A stretch of 22,636 bases of DNA from JAVBNA01 sp031551875 (GTDB lineage: Bacteria; Bacillota; Clostridia; Oscillospirales; Acutalibacteraceae). Where the stretch lies: the NCBI GenBank assembly GCA_031551875.1, contig JAVBNA010000045.1:1-22636 (forward strand), in the 5' to 3' direction. The notes beneath the pieces are model-generated. The model saw only the letters and a list, made by a program, of their open reading frames with translations, did no database searches and was not told the origin of the DNA. Of the stretch, positions 22,586 to 22,636 are shown in pieces. The position numbers and the translations under genes were made by a program. Position 1 is the stretch's first letter. Each line of letters begins with the position of its first letter.

Positions 22586-22636
22586 GCTGTTATTCGATGG
22601 AAGTTATCGGATCTGAAATGATAAACCCTTTGGAAC

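Overview
The window looks like a chromosomal segment of a Gram-positive anaerobe of the Clostridia that degrades plant polysaccharides (Oscillospiraceae/Ruminococcaceae-like; inference). The reasons are sortase-type and dockerin-type surface proteins, strong AGGAGG-type ribosome binding sites, YesM/YesN-type two-component systems, lipoprotein solute-binding proteins, a circularly permuted GH3 beta-glucosidase and many clostridial-looking insertion-sequence remnants. By eye, base composition falls from GC-rich on the left (1-10 kb) to AT-rich on the right (17-22.6 kb), which suggests a mosaic. I see no tRNA, rRNA or CRISPR array.

Region 1 (1-1046) holds the end of a sortase-anchored surface protein, a strong terminator and a frameshifted IS5-type transposase remnant. 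Region 2 (1047-9999) is the first regulatory module: a large secreted multidomain GH3 enzyme on the minus strand, divergent from a tightly packed plus-strand operon of lipoprotein solute-binding protein, YesM-like histidine kinase and YesN/AraC response regulator. Region 3 (10000-10576) is a decayed IS21 IstB gene and a long hairpin. Region 4 (10577-16529) is a second, paralogous module: a secreted dockerin-bearing alpha/beta-hydrolase esterase on the minus strand, divergent from histidine kinase, solute-binding lipoprotein and AraC response regulator. Neither module contains ABC permease or ATPase genes. Each has a pair of short direct repeats exactly 21 bp apart in its divergent intergenic region, with different sequences in the two loci. 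The simplest reading is two parallel 'binding protein + kinase + regulator' sensory units, each controlling its own extracellular enzyme, with the binding protein acting as a ligand co-receptor rather than a transporter part.

Region 5 (16530-17660) is a scar of fragments: a 5'-truncated OmpR-type regulator, the N-terminus of its kinase, a relaxase-like fragment, an apparent IS end with a strong promoter, and a truncated PNPOx-fold gene. Region 6 (17666-19806, minus strand) is a small operon: an ATP-grasp fragment, an intact PNPOx-fold/2[4Fe-4S] protein and an intact Gfo/Idh/MocA oxidoreductase. Region 7 (about 19790-22197, minus strand) is a broken tandem-duplicated subtilase gene, with at least two frameshifts and a 3' end replaced by an IS630 transposase tail. 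The last 440 bp hold promoter-like sequences, a 27-bp palindrome and perhaps the start of another gene.
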